DNA from: Quillaja saponaria
Taxonomy: Eukaryota > Streptophyta > Magnoliopsida > Fabales > Quillajaceae
Reading direction: 5' to 3'
Assembly: GCA_029379385.1 (NCBI GenBank)
Contig: CM055607.1
Location: forward strand, 5,208,001-5,272,000
Length of the DNA: 64,000 nucleotides
Below, one piece after another: positions 63,861 through 64,000 of this stretch (the stretch's first letter is position 1; each line of letters begins with the position of its first letter). The translations under genes and the position numbers were made by a program. The notes beneath the pieces were generated by a model. That model was not told the DNA's origin and did not search any database. It worked only from the letters and a program-made list of their open reading frames with translations.

Positions 63861-64000
63861 TAGTGCACATGAAAAAAAAAAAAAAGGCTTACGACTCATA
63901 GATTTTTTTTGCCCGACCATTCAAAATCAGTTTGGTCGAGCCACCTTTAGTGTGGGTAAAGCTACACTTTATAAACTCGATTTTCGTCTGATTTAACCAA

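Overview
The window looks like nuclear DNA of a eudicot plant. Genes are split by many GT-AG introns in AT-rich DNA, and the families are plant-specific (cysteine-rich receptor kinases, a DnaJ-ferredoxin plastid chaperone, FBA-type F-box genes, a plant mitochondrial PNPase). I cannot place the genus from sequence alone. Exon coordinates were worked out by hand from reading frame, splice sites and family knowledge.

Region 1 (1-31.5 kb) is conserved, low-copy gene space: a multi-pass membrane protein (+, 3064-6165), a CPYC-type glutaredoxin (-, 7892-9678), an organellar NADP-isocitrate dehydrogenase (-, 11099-19575) and a mitochondrial polynucleotide phosphorylase (+, 22430-31462). The last two are divergent neighbours. 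The isocitrate dehydrogenase reads cleanly over 15 exons except for one extra G at the end of exon 1, which breaks the frame. MITE-like and tandem repeats lie in introns and spacers.

Region 2 (32.8-56.5 kb) is rearranged accessory DNA. A CRK kinase remnant and a 537-bp tandem repeat precede a nearly complete CRK receptor kinase, which has a 2-bp frameshift and a duplicated exon start. Next comes a DnaJ-ferredoxin pseudogene split by about 2.5 kb of tandem, palindromic AT-rich repeat. The 3' part of the CRK plus the whole DnaJ-ferredoxin unit is repeated in direct orientation at 52.0-56.5 kb, where the DnaJ-ferredoxin gene is intact. Between the two copies is an inverted duplication of an S-locus-type (SLF/SFBB-like) F-box pseudogene. 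Its spacer holds a T2 ribonuclease pseudogene with S-RNase-like features and a 1.16-kb foldback element. An RNase flanked by F-box genes recalls a gametophytic self-incompatibility locus. Every member here is disrupted, so I read it as a relic or satellite cluster; this is an inference.

Region 3 (56.5-64 kb) has a foldback MITE and the first seven exons of a core-2/I-branching (DUF266/GT14-like) glycosyltransferase running off the right edge, with an antisense LINE fragment in its last visible intron. This glycosyltransferase, the PNPase and the isocitrate dehydrogenase resemble, from memory, genes close together around At5g14550-At5g14590 in Arabidopsis. That would make regions 1 and 3 one ancestral block, with region 2 a later insertion and expansion.
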